The notes: generated from the sequence alone by a model not told the origin. Shown: positions 16,585 to 24,746, counted from the first letter of the stretch. The stretch is 45,806 bases of DNA from RGIG3009 sp045630285 (GCA_045630285.1 JAZQSX010000048.1:1-45806); one strand, 5' to 3'. Numbers and translations are program-made.

Positions 16585-17508
16585 GTGAAAAAAGAATACG
16601 GCTATGCCGCCGTCTCTATTTTTATGTGGTCCACCACCGCCGCCGTCAGCAAGCTGCTGCTTGGCTCGTTCAACAGCATGCAGATCATGACGGTAACGTC
16701 GTTGTTTGCCTTTGTGTTTCTGTTTCTACTGAATCTGCTGAAGGGGCGGCGCACCCTGCCGTCCGAAACATTGTCACAAACCGTCCGACGTAACCTTTCG
16801 GAGTGGAAGCAATACACGCTGAGGGATTACGTGCAGATGTTTGCTATCGGCGCACTCGGCATCTTTCTCTACCACCTTCTCCTCTACCTCGGTATTGACC
16901 GTATGGAGCAGGCGTCGCAAGCCTTTATCATCAACTATCTGTGGCCGATCATGACGGTGCTGTTCGCCTGTCTCATTATGAAAGAAAAGCTCACCGTGCG
17001 AAAATCGCTGGCTATGGTACTCTCCTTCGTCGGTGTGATCATCGTCACCACCGGCGGTAAGCTCAGCGGCATCGGTGCCGATAACCTGATCGGCGCACTA
17101 TATTGCGTCTTGGCAGCCATTTCCTACGGCTTGTTCTCCGTGTTGAATAAGCACAAGGGATATAACAAGTATTTCAGTATGATGATCTATTACCTTGCCG
17201 CCCTCATCATCTCTCTGGTTTACACCGTAGTGACCGAGGATTGGTTTACACTGGATCTTCCGCAAACGGCAGGTATGCTGTGGAGCGGTATCTTTACCAC
17301 CGCTCTGGCCTTCACCACGTGGGCACTGGCGCTGGAAAAGGGCGACACCGCCAAAATCTCCAATCTGGCCTACCTCACGCCGTTTCTGTCACTGATCTGG
17401 ACGTGGATCCTCTTGGGCGAAGATTTCGACCCGTTCTCCCTCATCGGCCTCCTGTTCATCGTCGCCGGCATCTTTGTTCAGATCAAACGCAAAAAATCGA
17501 AAGCATAA
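16585..17508 (+). CDS. DMT superfamily (EamA) transporter
   Basis: This is an integral membrane protein of 307 residues with ten hydrophobic segments in two similar EamA halves. The end of the first half reads GVIIVTTGGKL, and the second half begins near ALYCVLAAISYGLFS. Family members export amino acids or metabolites, or take up small solutes. The GTG at 16585 is preferred because GAAGTGAGG lies upstream and the first membrane segment follows; a longer ATG start would add an unsupported tail. The gene ends at a terminator shared with the convergent phosphatase gene. Substrate unknown. Confidence 0.87.
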   Translation: MKKEYGYAAVSIFMWSTTAAVSKLLLGSFNSMQIMTVTSLFAFVFLFLLNLLKGRRTLPSETLSQTVRRNLSEWKQYTLRDYVQMFAIGALGIFLYHLLLYLGIDRMEQASQAFIINYLWPIMTVLFACLIMKEKLTVRKSLAMVLSFVGVIIVTTGGKLSGIGADNLIGALYCVLAAISYGLFSVLNKHKGYNKYFSMMIYYLAALIISLVYTVVTEDWFTLDLPQTAGMLWSGIFTTALAFTTWALALEKGDTAKISNLAYLTPFLSLIWTWILLGEDFDPFSLIGLLFIVAGIFVQIKRKKSKA

Positions 17509-17509
17509 A

Positions 17510-17538
17510 AAGAAGCCGCACATCCCGTGCGGCTTCTT
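17510..17538. terminator. Bidirectional intrinsic terminator
   Basis: A perfect 12-bp stem AAGAAGCCGCAC/GTGCGGCTTCTT with a 5-nt loop lies between convergent genes. Confidence 0.8.
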
Positions 17539-17541
17539 ATG

Positions 17542-18363
17542 TTATACGGCGAGCGTTCCGTTGTCCAGCTCTTCAATAATGCGGGCGATCGCATGCTGCT
17601 CGTTGCTGACTGTAACGTAATCTGCCGCAGCCTTGGCGACGTCATAGGCGTTGGCGACGGCAATACCGAGTCCCGCCGCCTTCAGCATCGTTACGTCGTT
17701 CTCGTTATCCCCCACCGCAATGATCTTGTGTAGCGGTATCTTCAAAATCTCCGCCAATTTCAGCACCAGATCACCTTTTCCGGCGTTCTTGGGTAGAATT
17801 TCATAATATTCCGTATCCGAACGCATCATGGTGAAATCCGCAGCGAGCGGGTGCGCTTGTAACCGTTTTGTCAACCGTTGCAGCTCCGCCACATCCGATG
17901 CGGCAAACAGGATCTTTCCCAGCGGCTCCTGCACATCACGGTAGTGGCAGGTCAAATCGGGAAAACACTCGTTGCGGCGATGCCGTTCGGTAGATTCCGT
18001 TTTACGGCAGAAATAGATCTTGTCAAACGTGCATAGCTCAATACCGACCGTCGGGAATTCGCGATCGACATCCGCCACGATCTCCAGCACCGAGCGTGGC
18101 AGCTCACGGTGCCACAGCAGCTCACCCGTGCGATAATCATAGACGCAGGAGCCGTTAGAGCAGCCGCACGGTGCGTTGGGTGCCACCATTTCGTAAACGG
18201 GCACCCCGCCCGGCGGCACACGACCCGTCACGAAAGCAAACAAGCCGCCCTCCGACTTGAAATATTCAATGGCCCGCCGATTCTCCTCCGACACGCTTTT
18301 GTCACTCCGCAGCAGCGTCCCGTCCAGGTCGGTGACCAGTAAAATGCCGTCAAACTTGCCCAT
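17542..18363 (-). CDS. Cof-type HAD family phosphatase
   Basis: This is a cytosolic Mg2+-dependent phosphatase of the HAD superfamily, 273 residues. The nucleophile motif is VTDLDGTLL (D12, with D14 as acid/base). The Thr of motif II lies in FAFVTGR. Motif III lysine is probably in KGDLVLKLAE and motif IV is GDNENDVTML near the C-terminus. A C2-type cap lies between motifs II and III, as in Cof/YidA enzymes that act on sugar phosphates and nucleotides. The ATG at 18363 follows GGGAGG at 7 nt. A minus-strand promoter at 18460-18488 gives a leader of about 90 nt. Substrate unknown. Confidence 0.9.
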   Translation of the reverse strand: MGKFDGILLVTDLDGTLLRSDKSVSEENRRAIEYFKSEGGLFAFVTGRVPPGGVPVYEMVAPNAPCGCSNGSCVYDYRTGELLWHRELPRSVLEIVADVDREFPTVGIELCTFDKIYFCRKTESTERHRRNECFPDLTCHYRDVQEPLGKILFAASDVAELQRLTKRLQAHPLAADFTMMRSDTEYYEILPKNAGKGDLVLKLAEILKIPLHKIIAVGDNENDVTMLKAAGLGIAVANAYDVAKAAADYVTVSNEQHAIARIIEELDNGTLAV

Positions 18364-18459
18364 GCCGTTCCTCCCGATTATGTAATGCGCTTGAGCATCA
18401 CTGCCTTCAAGCGGACAACCGTCACAAAAACCGCTGACACACCGAATAAATCCGCTCGT

Positions 18460-18488
18460 ATTGTAGCACATTTCACAGCGAATAGCAA
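18460..18488 (-). promoter_or_regulatory. Promoter of the Cof-type phosphatase gene
   Basis: Minus strand: -35 TTGCTA (18488-18483), a 17-nt spacer and -10 TACAAT (18465-18460). Confidence 0.65.
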
Positions 18489-18490
18489 GA

Positions 18491-18533
18491 AAAACCACCC
18501 GACCGCTCCTGCACGGAGCTGTCGGGTGGTTTT
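18491..18533. terminator. Intrinsic terminator after the large lipoprotein gene
   Basis: AAAACCACCCGAC pairs with GTCGGGTGGTTTT, with a further inner stem GCTCC/GGAGC. It lies just beyond the stop at 18536 on the minus strand. Confidence 0.85.
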
Positions 18534-18535
18534 AT

Positions 18536-19966
18536 TTACGGCACGAGAACCGTGTAAGTATCGCCCTGCTTGGCAATGCCGTTTTTGTAACCGAATTCTT
18601 CTCCGGATTTACTTTGAATGAGCACCTTCCCCGTTCGATCAACAATCGTATACGTGTTAGCAGGGCTAATTTCGCCATTATCAATCTGGTTTCCGCTAAT
18701 ATCCAGTACATATCCTGTTTCCATCTTGATCGGATCAAACAAGAAATTGCCCGCTGTATCAATCATCGTATAATACTTGGTCCCATCCTTATTCTGCATC
18801 ACCAGCTGTGCTAAGCCCTCCGCAGTGAAACCGTTTGCCTCAACAACATCTACATCCGAAAGCTTTTTGATAATTGCGCCTTTGGAATCAAACACCGAAA
18901 ATCCGTCCTGATGATACGTATATCCCATGCGAATAATGCGGTCGTTCTTGGCATCATAATACATAGCGCCAAAAGACTCATGGAGCTTATCGCTGAAATT
19001 AATCGGCATATCCACAATTTTCCCATCCGCAGTTACCTTGCAGATTCCGCCGCCAAAGCCATACGTTTCAACACAAACGCCTTTGTAAAACGGGCCGGCA
19101 CAGCGAAGCACACTATCCGTATTGCTTTCTGTCAACTCGCTGTTTACTTTAACGATCTTGTTTTTACGAATATTGTAAAAATAGTGTTCGTCATAATTGA
19201 CGGTAAAGTGCAGAATATCTTCACCCAAATACCGCATTTTCTTAAAATGATCCAGTGTTGCAAAATCCCCCATTTGTTTTATAACCGGATGATCCTTTGA
19301 CAAAGGAACGAGCCACTGACCGTTGGGACCCATGATGCCCATGCCATAGGTCACACCGTTATAGGTCTCCTGTTTATCAACAATAATAATGTAGCCGTCC
19401 TTAAACAGTTCTGTGGAGCTGTACTCCAAATCAATGATAAATTGATTGTCTTTATCACTGGTAGAATACAAGGTTTCCCCCGTGGAGGCCTTTAATAATT
19501 TATAGGTCGAATAAAACGTGTTTTCGTCTCTGACACGCTCACTAATGATAAAGCAGTTGTTGTAAACGTTGGTTTCATTGTCTGCATCAGCACTATATTC
19601 AAATGCAACATATCCCTGAGAATCTACACATTTGTGCGTTTCATCGTTGAGAGTTTTTCGCCACCACAAGCTGTAACCATTCTTCTCATGAGCAGAATAA
19701 CGAGCTGCCAGCTCGCTCATATAGCGGCTCTTTTCCGGATCGGTCTCATCGGGTTGCTCCTCTTTCGGATCCTCAAGCTCATCAGTGTTAGGATCAGAAA
19801 CGTTGGAATCAGCATCATCCTTTACAATGAAATCTTGATCGATTTCATCCGAACTCTCCCCACGGGAGGATGATTTTTCGGAACACGCTGCCAATGAAAA
19901 CATCAGCGCCGCCACAACAAGCACCACCGTCATTTTGAAAACCAATGATAAAAAACGACTTTTCAT
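18536..19966 (-). CDS. Large secreted lipoprotein, WG-repeat-like
   Basis: The protein has 476 residues. The signal peptide ends in MFSLAACSE, a lipobox, so the product is anchored outside the membrane. Residues about 30-80 form an acidic, Ser/Asp/Glu-rich linker. The rest has repeated short units such as CVDSQGYVAFEY, GIMGPNGQWLVPL, VFDSKGAIIKKL, MIDTAGNFLFDP and IVDRTGKVLIQS. This is the D-x-x-G-x pattern of WG-repeat-like beta proteins. Catalytic motifs are absent, so binding or surface display is likely but not shown. The ribosome binding site is G-rich rather than AGGAGG. It is monocistronic. Confidence 0.78.
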   Translation of the reverse strand: MKSRFLSLVFKMTVVLVVAALMFSLAACSEKSSSRGESSDEIDQDFIVKDDADSNVSDPNTDELEDPKEEQPDETDPEKSRYMSELAARYSAHEKNGYSLWWRKTLNDETHKCVDSQGYVAFEYSADADNETNVYNNCFIISERVRDENTFYSTYKLLKASTGETLYSTSDKDNQFIIDLEYSSTELFKDGYIIIVDKQETYNGVTYGMGIMGPNGQWLVPLSKDHPVIKQMGDFATLDHFKKMRYLGEDILHFTVNYDEHYFYNIRKNKIVKVNSELTESNTDSVLRCAGPFYKGVCVETYGFGGGICKVTADGKIVDMPINFSDKLHESFGAMYYDAKNDRIIRMGYTYHQDGFSVFDSKGAIIKKLSDVDVVEANGFTAEGLAQLVMQNKDGTKYYTMIDTAGNFLFDPIKMETGYVLDISGNQIDNGEISPANTYTIVDRTGKVLIQSKSGEEFGYKNGIAKQGDTYTVLVP

Positions 19967-20003
19967 TTTTATGCCCCCTATAACGATTACAGATGTATGT
20001 TTT

Positions 20004-20015
20004 TAAAGCGCTTTA
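20004..20015. promoter_or_regulatory. TAAAGCGCTTTA palindrome upstream of the large lipoprotein gene
   Basis: A perfect 12-bp palindrome lies 38 nt upstream of the lipoprotein start. Its core AAAGCGCTTT is shared with catabolite-responsive elements, but the flanking TG and CA are missing. It is a possible operator only. Confidence 0.3.
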
Positions 20016-20113
20016 CAGCACCCAAAACCATTTTTACAACAAGACGCACTACGGATAGCAGTGAATATCACGGTTCTTTGTTCGTTTACCCATTGATTGC
20101 AAACTAGCAGACA

Positions 20114-21286
20114 TCAGATGCGGGCCACGCCGGTTTCCTTGGCCGTCTTGACGACAGCCTCAGCCACCACCTGCGCCACACGCTTGTCCAAAGCGGGAGC
20201 AATGATGTTTTCCTCGGTGATCTCGTCATCAGGGATCAACGAAGCGAGCGCATACGAGGTCGCTACCTTCATCTCCTCATTGATGCAGGAAGCACGGCAA
20301 TCCAGTGCGCCACGGAAGATACCCGGGAACGCCAACACGTTGTTGATCTGGTTCGGGAAGTCGGAACGACCCGTACCAACCACACGTGCACCGGCTGCTT
20401 TGGCAACGTCCGGCATAATTTCCGGCGTGGGGTTCGCCATCGGAAACATAATGCTGTCCTCCGCCATGGATTTCACCATTTCAGGCGTCACCAGGTTCGG
20501 TGCCGAAACGCCAATAAACACGTCGGCACCTACCAACGCATCTGCCAGCGTACCCTTCTTGTGCTCCAGGTTGGTGACCTTCGAGATCTCTTCCTGCGCA
20601 GGGTTGTTGTTCTCATCGCCCTCACAGATGATACCGAAGCGGTCACAATACGTCAAATGCTTGACGCCCATATTCATCAGGTGCTTACCGATCGCAATAC
20701 CGGCAGAACCGGCGCCGTTGATAACCACCTTCACCTCGCCGATCTGCTTCTTCACCAGCTTCAGCGCATTGATGAGAGCGGCGGCAACCACGATAGCAGT
20801 GCCGTGCTGATCGTCGTGGAAGATCGGAATATCGCAGATTTCCTTCAGTTTCTGCTCAATTTCAAAGCAGCGGGGAGCGGAAATATCCTCCAAGTTAATA
20901 CCGCCGAAGGAGCCCGACAGCAGGTAAATGGTGCGAACGATCTCGTCCACATCCTTCGACTTAATGCACAGCGGGAAAGCGTCCACGTCGGCGAACGCCT
21001 TGAACAGTGCGCACTTGCCCTCCATAACCGGCATACCCGCCTCGGGGCCGATGTCACCAAGACCCAGAATGGCCGTGCCGTCGGTGATGACCGCCACCAG
21101 ATTGGAGCGGCGGGTCAGCTCATAGGACTTGCTGATGTCCTTATTGATTTCCAAACACGGCTCGGCAACGCCGGGGGTGTACGCCAGCGAAAGGTCCTCA
21201 CGCGAATTGATCGACGCACGGGAGATGACCTCGATCTTGCCGTTCCATTCGTAGTGCTTTTTCAGCGATTCAGCTCGGATATCCAT
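20114..21286 (-). CDS. NAD(P)-dependent malic enzyme
   Basis: This enzyme converts malate to pyruvate and CO2 with NAD(P) reduction. It has 390 residues, the short bacterial form. Visible catalytic features are Y36 in LAYTPGVAEPC (general acid), K91 in EGKCALFKAF (base), metal ligands in NLEDISAP (E132, D133) and FHDDQHGT (D158/D159), and the nucleotide loop GAGSAG (191-196). The ATG overlaps the end of the upstream malate dehydrogenase gene region, with GGGAGG inside the latter's last codons. The two genes form a tight operon behind the leader at 22426-22509. Confidence 0.94.
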   Translation of the reverse strand: MDIRAESLKKHYEWNGKIEVISRASINSREDLSLAYTPGVAEPCLEINKDISKSYELTRRSNLVAVITDGTAILGLGDIGPEAGMPVMEGKCALFKAFADVDAFPLCIKSKDVDEIVRTIYLLSGSFGGINLEDISAPRCFEIEQKLKEICDIPIFHDDQHGTAIVVAAALINALKLVKKQIGEVKVVINGAGSAGIAIGKHLMNMGVKHLTYCDRFGIICEGDENNNPAQEEISKVTNLEHKKGTLADALVGADVFIGVSAPNLVTPEMVKSMAEDSIMFPMANPTPEIMPDVAKAAGARVVGTGRSDFPNQINNVLAFPGIFRGALDCRASCINEEMKVATSYALASLIPDDEITEENIIAPALDKRVAQVVAEAVVKTAKETGVARI

Positions 21287-21289
21287 ACA

Positions 21290-22402
21290 TCAGACCTCCC
21301 ACGGGAACGTGTACTGCGTCAGGCCAAGCTCATCACGCACGGCGATGATCTCCTTCTGCACCGACTCGTTGATCGGCACGCCGTCTTTGCGAGCCAAGCG
21401 GATCTCGTACTCCTTTTCACCGGCGGTGTAGATGCGGTCAGCACCCGGTGCCTTCTTGGAAGCACGCATACTGCGGGTGATCTCGCCCGCCTTTTTACGA
21501 GCGATCTCCTCGCCCATAAAGTGGTCGGTGTCAATGGCGATGAACCAGTGACCCAGCTGATACGGACGGATGTTGCCGTTCTCGTCCTTGCCGTCCAACG
21601 CCTTACCGTAGGCACCGTCCTGCAGGATAGAGGAGAAGAACTCCACCGCCAGAGCGAAGCCGTAGCCCTTGTAGCCGCCGAGATCCTCACCGATACCGCC
21701 GAGCGTGGTCAACGCTGCCGTACCGTTGCGGATCTTCTTCAGCGCCACACCGGCATCGCCTTCAACGGCAGAACCGTCGTCAGCAATGATGGTGCCGGGA
21801 TGCACGTCCTCGCCAATGCGCTCATAGTACTCCACTTTACCGTTCTGGGTGATGGAGGTAGCGCAGTCGAAGTTAAAATCAAAGGGATCGTCCGTGGGAA
21901 CACCAATGGTGAAGGGGTTGGTACCGAACATACCCTCCACGCCGTGGGTCGGCGCCACCGAGGGACGGGCATTGGTGCCGGTCATGCCGATGCAGCCCGC
22001 TTTGGTCGCCATAGAGGTGTAGTAGCCCGCAATACCATAGTGGCAGGAGTTGCGCACAACGACCATACCCATACCGTATTCCTTCGCCTTAGCGATCGCC
22101 ATGCTCATCGCCTTGTGGCCGATGACCTGACCCATACCGTGATGACCGTCAATAACCGCCGTGGTGGGGGTCTCCTTCACGATCTCGATTTCGGTAACCG
22201 CCTGCTGGATGCCCGCCTTGATGCGGTCCAGATACACCGGCTTGAAGCGGTTGACGCCGTGAGACTCGATACCGCGCTTGTCGGATTCGAGCAGCACATC
22301 AGCGCAGATCTCCGCATCCTCACGGGGAATGCCGTAACCGACGAAGGCGTCGATCACGAAGCTGGTGATAGTTTTCCAATCAACGATGTTTGTTTTTGCC
22401 AT
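21290..22402 (-). CDS. Ldh2-type malate/L-lactate dehydrogenase family protein
   Basis: This is an NAD(P)-dependent 2-hydroxyacid dehydrogenase of the YlbC/AllD/Ldh2 fold, 370 residues. It is unrelated to classical Rossmann malate dehydrogenase. Active-site features are ESHGV (H49) and RNSCHYGIAGYY, with R117 and the catalytic histidine H121; GTNPFTIGVP follows. Family members oxidise malate, lactate, ureidoglycolate or sulfolactate. Pairing with malic enzyme 3 bp downstream favours malate. The start follows GGAGGG at 7 nt. Its transcript carries a leader terminator (22426-22464), so expression may be attenuated. Confidence 0.9.
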   Translation of the reverse strand: MAKTNIVDWKTITSFVIDAFVGYGIPREDAEICADVLLESDKRGIESHGVNRFKPVYLDRIKAGIQQAVTEIEIVKETPTTAVIDGHHGMGQVIGHKAMSMAIAKAKEYGMGMVVVRNSCHYGIAGYYTSMATKAGCIGMTGTNARPSVAPTHGVEGMFGTNPFTIGVPTDDPFDFNFDCATSITQNGKVEYYERIGEDVHPGTIIADDGSAVEGDAGVALKKIRNGTAALTTLGGIGEDLGGYKGYGFALAVEFFSSILQDGAYGKALDGKDENGNIRPYQLGHWFIAIDTDHFMGEEIARKKAGEITRSMRASKKAPGADRIYTAGEKEYEIRLARKDGVPINESVQKEIIAVRDELGLTQYTFPWEV

Positions 22403-22425
22403 TTGACAATCCCTCCTGTTTTCTC

Positions 22426-22464
22426 AAAAAAAGAGTGCACCTATCCCATTCAATAAGTGCACTC
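22426..22464 (-). terminator. Leader terminator (attenuator) of the malate operon
   Basis: Read on the minus strand, GAGTGCAC (22464-22457) pairs with GTGCACTC (22440-22433) and is followed by seven Us (22432-22426). It lies between the promoter at 22481-22509 and the ATG at 22402, so it would stop transcription before the genes unless relieved. No known riboswitch or T-box motif was seen in the short leader. Confidence 0.7.
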
Positions 22465-22480
22465 TCAATCTCCAATACCT

Positions 22481-22509
22481 ATACTATACCAAACCGTGCG
22501 GTTTGTCAA
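22481..22509 (-). promoter_or_regulatory. Promoter with internal dyad for the malate operon
   Basis: Minus strand: -35 TTGACA (22509-22504), a 17-nt spacer and -10 TAGTAT (22486-22481). The spacer contains AAACCG-TG-CGGTTT (22491-22504), an inverted repeat placed where a repressor would block RNA polymerase. Confidence 0.7.
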
Positions 22510-22562
22510 TAAAAAACTCAGCGAAAACCGCTCTCTGGCGCTGTAAAATCGCTGTTTTTTGC

Positions 22563-22856
22563 TTATACCTCAAAGTCCAGACACAGTCTGGTTTGAGTAT
22601 ACGGACGCACAAAGGTGTCTGCCGCAAACACGTGCTTCGGATGCACGGCATAGCCCTTCAGTGCCGCCTCATCCTCAAACACGGAATACAGCATCACGTC
22701 CGCATTGGACGATGACAGCCCTGTCACCTGCACGCTGATCTCCAGAAGACCGGGGATCTCCCCCATCAGCGCTTCCAAAGCAGTCTTGATGCCATGCTTA
22801 ATGTCAGGCGTGTTGTTCTCGTCCTTCAGCTTCCACAAAATGATATGCTTGACCAT
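22563..22856 (-). CDS. Dabb (stress-responsive A/B barrel) family protein
   Basis: This is a small protein of 97 residues with the typical opening MVKHIILWKLKDE and the stretch VMLYSVFEDEAALKGYAVHP followed by KHV. These match the Dabb fold, a ferredoxin-like alpha/beta barrel found as dimers. Functions in the family range from stress proteins to small enzymes; none can be chosen here. It lies 21 bp behind a Gfo/Idh/MocA oxidoreductase gene on the same strand, so it is probably the second gene of that operon. The ribosome binding site GGAGG precedes the ATG. Confidence 0.85.
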   Translation of the reverse strand: MVKHIILWKLKDENNTPDIKHGIKTALEALMGEIPGLLEISVQVTGLSSSNADVMLYSVFEDEAALKGYAVHPKHVFAADTFVRPYTQTRLCLDFEV

Positions 22857-22877
22857 ATCGCACCTCCGTTACACGGT

Positions 22878-24176
22878 TCAGTCGTTCACGATGCCGTAGC
22901 GCTTCATATAGCCATCCACGCTCTCCACGGTATCATTTCGACGCGACTGCTCCGCCGCAAAGCCGATCAGGTGGTTTTTCACCGAAATCTGGATGTCTGC
23001 CGCGCAGTAACCGCTGTAGTTTGCACCGAGGTATTCGTGCAGTTCGCAGATCATACCGTGGTCGCCGCCACCGTGACCCGAAACGATGCTCTCACCGATC
23101 TGCTGAACCGGGATCTCCTGCTGCTGTTTATCCTCAAAGGTATACACCTTGATCTTATCATCCTCAGCATAGGCGGTCAGCTCGCCCTTCGTGCCAAAAA
23201 TGCGGATAAAACGACCACCTTTGTTAAAGGCATTCATAGCGAGCGTAACGTTGGCGCCGCCCTCGAACTCCATATTCACTGTCTGATGATCCACCACGTC
23301 ATTGTTGGCGTGGAACACGCACAAGCCGTAATCCGTGGTTTTCAGAGCCGTCATCACCTCGTCGTCGGTCGGGATGTCCTTTTTGGAGATGCCACGGGTG
23401 CAGGCAATGCGGAACCAATCGTTGTCTTTGTCGTCGTAGTACAGCTTACGGCAGTTATACGGGCAGGTATCCCCAATGGGGCAACCACCGTCGATACACC
23501 GAACCGGTGCGCCCTCGGGGGCGTTTTCCGCTGTGAAATAGGTCAGCTTACCGAACGACTGCACCTTCTTGCAGGGTTTATCCATGATCCACTGCAAAAC
23601 ATCCAGATCGTGACAGCATTTGGCAAGCAGCATCGGAGTGGTCTCCGCCTCGCTGTGCCAGTTGCCGCGCACAAAGCTGTGGCTCTGGTGAACATCGCCC
23701 ACGCCCTCGACCTGCAAGATCGACATAATATTACCAATGATGCCGCTTCGCACCAGATCCTTCACCTTTCTGAAAAACGGTGCATAGCGCAACACGTGGC
23801 ACACCAGCACCTTAACGCCCTTCCGCTCGGCAGCGAGCGCAATATCCGCGCACTCCTCGGGTGTGGGGGCGACGGGCTTTTCCAGCAGAATGTCGTAGCC
23901 CAGCTCGATCGCCTTCATCGCGGGCGCATAGTGCATATCATCCATGGTACAAATCAGCGCAATATCCGCCATCTTCGGCTGCGATAAAATCTCCTCCCAG
24001 CCGTTAAAGCACATCTCATCGGGAATGCCGTGCTTCTCCTGAATGGCACGGCGACGACCCTCCACCGGCTCCGCCACGGCGACGACCTTGTAGTGTTCGG
24101 GGAGCTTCAGCATCTCACCTGTGTAAATACGACCTCGGTGACCGGCACCAATGAGAATTGCGGTATACGTTTTCAT
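22878..24176 (-). CDS. Gfo/Idh/MocA family oxidoreductase
   Basis: This is an NAD(P)-dependent oxidoreductase of 432 residues. The Rossmann loop is ILIGAGHRGRIY (glycines at 10, 12 and 15) and the family motif EKPV is at 99-102. Members oxidise or epimerise sugars, inositols and their derivatives. A cysteine-rich stretch, CIDGGCPIGDTCPYNC, lies in the C-terminal domain and is not needed for the core fold. The ATG at 24176 is preferred to an upstream ATG because AAGGAGG is 6 nt away. The Dabb gene follows in the operon. A -10 TATAAT lies about 40 nt upstream and a large inverted repeat at 24248-24285. Substrate unknown. Confidence 0.9.
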   Translation of the reverse strand: MKTYTAILIGAGHRGRIYTGEMLKLPEHYKVVAVAEPVEGRRRAIQEKHGIPDEMCFNGWEEILSQPKMADIALICTMDDMHYAPAMKAIELGYDILLEKPVAPTPEECADIALAAERKGVKVLVCHVLRYAPFFRKVKDLVRSGIIGNIMSILQVEGVGDVHQSHSFVRGNWHSEAETTPMLLAKCCHDLDVLQWIMDKPCKKVQSFGKLTYFTAENAPEGAPVRCIDGGCPIGDTCPYNCRKLYYDDKDNDWFRIACTRGISKKDIPTDDEVMTALKTTDYGLCVFHANNDVVDHQTVNMEFEGGANVTLAMNAFNKGGRFIRIFGTKGELTAYAEDDKIKVYTFEDKQQQEIPVQQIGESIVSGHGGGDHGMICELHEYLGANYSGYCAADIQISVKNHLIGFAAEQSRRNDTVESVDGYMKRYGIVND

Positions 24177-24247
24177 AAACATCCTCCTTCGTATTGAGGT
24201 TTCTTTGCGCCAATTATAACACAGTATTTTGCGGAATGGTAGGGAAA

Positions 24248-24285
24248 ATTGCCAAATAGAAAAAATTGTACTATTATTTGGCAAT
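24248..24285. promoter_or_regulatory. 11-bp inverted repeat upstream of the Gfo/Idh operon
   Basis: ATTGCCAAATA (24248-24258) and TATTTGGCAAT (24275-24285) are perfect arms separated by 16 nt. The pair lies just upstream of the likely promoter. It resembles a two-site operator for a dimeric or tetrameric sugar-type regulator; the regulator is not in the window. Confidence 0.5.
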
Positions 24286-24320
24286 AAAAATCCCCCCATC
24301 ACGTGGTCTTTGTTTACAAA

Positions 24321-24347
24321 CAAAAAGCACTTCGTGACGAAGTGCTT
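24321..24347 (-). terminator. Intrinsic terminator at the island boundary
   Basis: AAGCACTTCG/CGAAGTGCTT with a short loop is followed on the minus strand by TTTTTG. It would stop minus-strand transcripts coming from the accessory island before the Gfo/Idh promoter. Confidence 0.7.
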
Positions 24348-24384
24348 ACCGCTTGCGCTAAAGTGGCCGACGTTTCCTTCGCCG

Positions 24385-24413
24385 TTGACAAATCACTGAC
24401 GTTGTGCTACAGT
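24385..24413 (+). promoter_or_regulatory. Promoter of the truncated lipoprotein gene
   Basis: A perfect -35 TTGACA (24385-24390), a 17-nt spacer and -10 TACAGT (24408-24413). The start is predicted about 15 nt before the ATG. Confidence 0.75.
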
Positions 24414-24434
24414 GAAAGTGTGTGAGGTAATTCT

Positions 24435-24608
24435 ATGAAAAATTGCTTGTCGATATTTCTCGCCATCGTTTCTCTGCTGTGTTTAGCGGCATGTTCCCCT
24501 GCCTTGCCCAAGGATGGATCTCCCACTACTATGAACGCCGCCACGACCACCGTCACAGCGACCTCCGTACAGCCGACAACTACCGTCAGGCGAAACTTCA
24601 CTACGTAG
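24435..24608 (+). pseudogene. Truncated lipoprotein gene
   Basis: There are 57 codons. MKNCLSIFLAIVSLLCLAAC is a perfect lipoprotein signal peptide and lipobox (Cys20), followed by a Thr/Ser/Pro-rich linker, and then the frame stops. The last four codons (NFTT) are read from the first copy of the 9-nt repeat at 24594, so the original mature domain is missing. It keeps a good promoter (24385-24413) and GTGAGG ribosome binding site. The simplest reading is that insertion of the neighbouring repeat/cassette unit cut off the gene. It might still make a short lipopeptide. Confidence 0.6.
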
Positions 24609-24655
24609 TAACTTCACTGCCGCAGGCAACTTCACTTGCCCATAAGGGCAAACTT
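24594..24655. repeat. Short array: AACTTCACT units separated by mini-hairpins
   Basis: AACTTCACT occurs at 24594, 24610 and 24628 with a partial AACTT at 24651. The spacers are themselves palindromic: ACGTAGT, GCCGCAGGC, and TGCCCATAAGGGCA. This is a small version of the array at 25510-25696. Confidence 0.7.
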
Positions 24656-24662
24656 AGTTTCC

Positions 24663-24700
24663 AAAACAAAAAGCACTGTGAAAGCAGTGCTTTTTGTTTT
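24663..24700. terminator. Intrinsic terminator of island unit 1
   Basis: Perfect 16-bp arms built on AAAACAAAAAGCACTG (24663-24678) and the complement at 24685-24700, with a 6-nt loop. It lies downstream of the HTH/beta-solenoid gene on the minus strand. Confidence 0.9.
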
Positions 24701-24742
24701 GGGTGTTTTGAACTTAATGGCACGAATGAAATGTGCCTGAAA
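24701..24742. repeat. 42-nt end element, copy 1
   Basis: It starts GGGTGTTTTGAACTTAATGG and ends in CCTGAAA, and contains the small inverted repeat GGCAC/GTGCC. It differs from copy 2 (25733-25774) at only one of 42 positions. It lies between the stop codon of the HTH gene and a terminator. Confidence 0.9.
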
Positions 24743-24746
24743 GCCT

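Noticed and set aside
20004..20015. Catabolite-responsive element (CcpA site)
   Set aside because: The AAAGCGCTTT core fits but the TG and CA ends required by the consensus are absent; kept only as a palindrome.
20561..22456. 631-codon frame opposite the malate genes
   Set aside because: It spans two well-supported enzyme genes and their leader on the other strand; an artefact of biased codon use.
24407..24601. Minus-strand frame over the truncated lipoprotein gene
   Set aside because: No ribosome binding site or domain; the plus strand has a perfect promoter, ribosome binding site and signal peptide.
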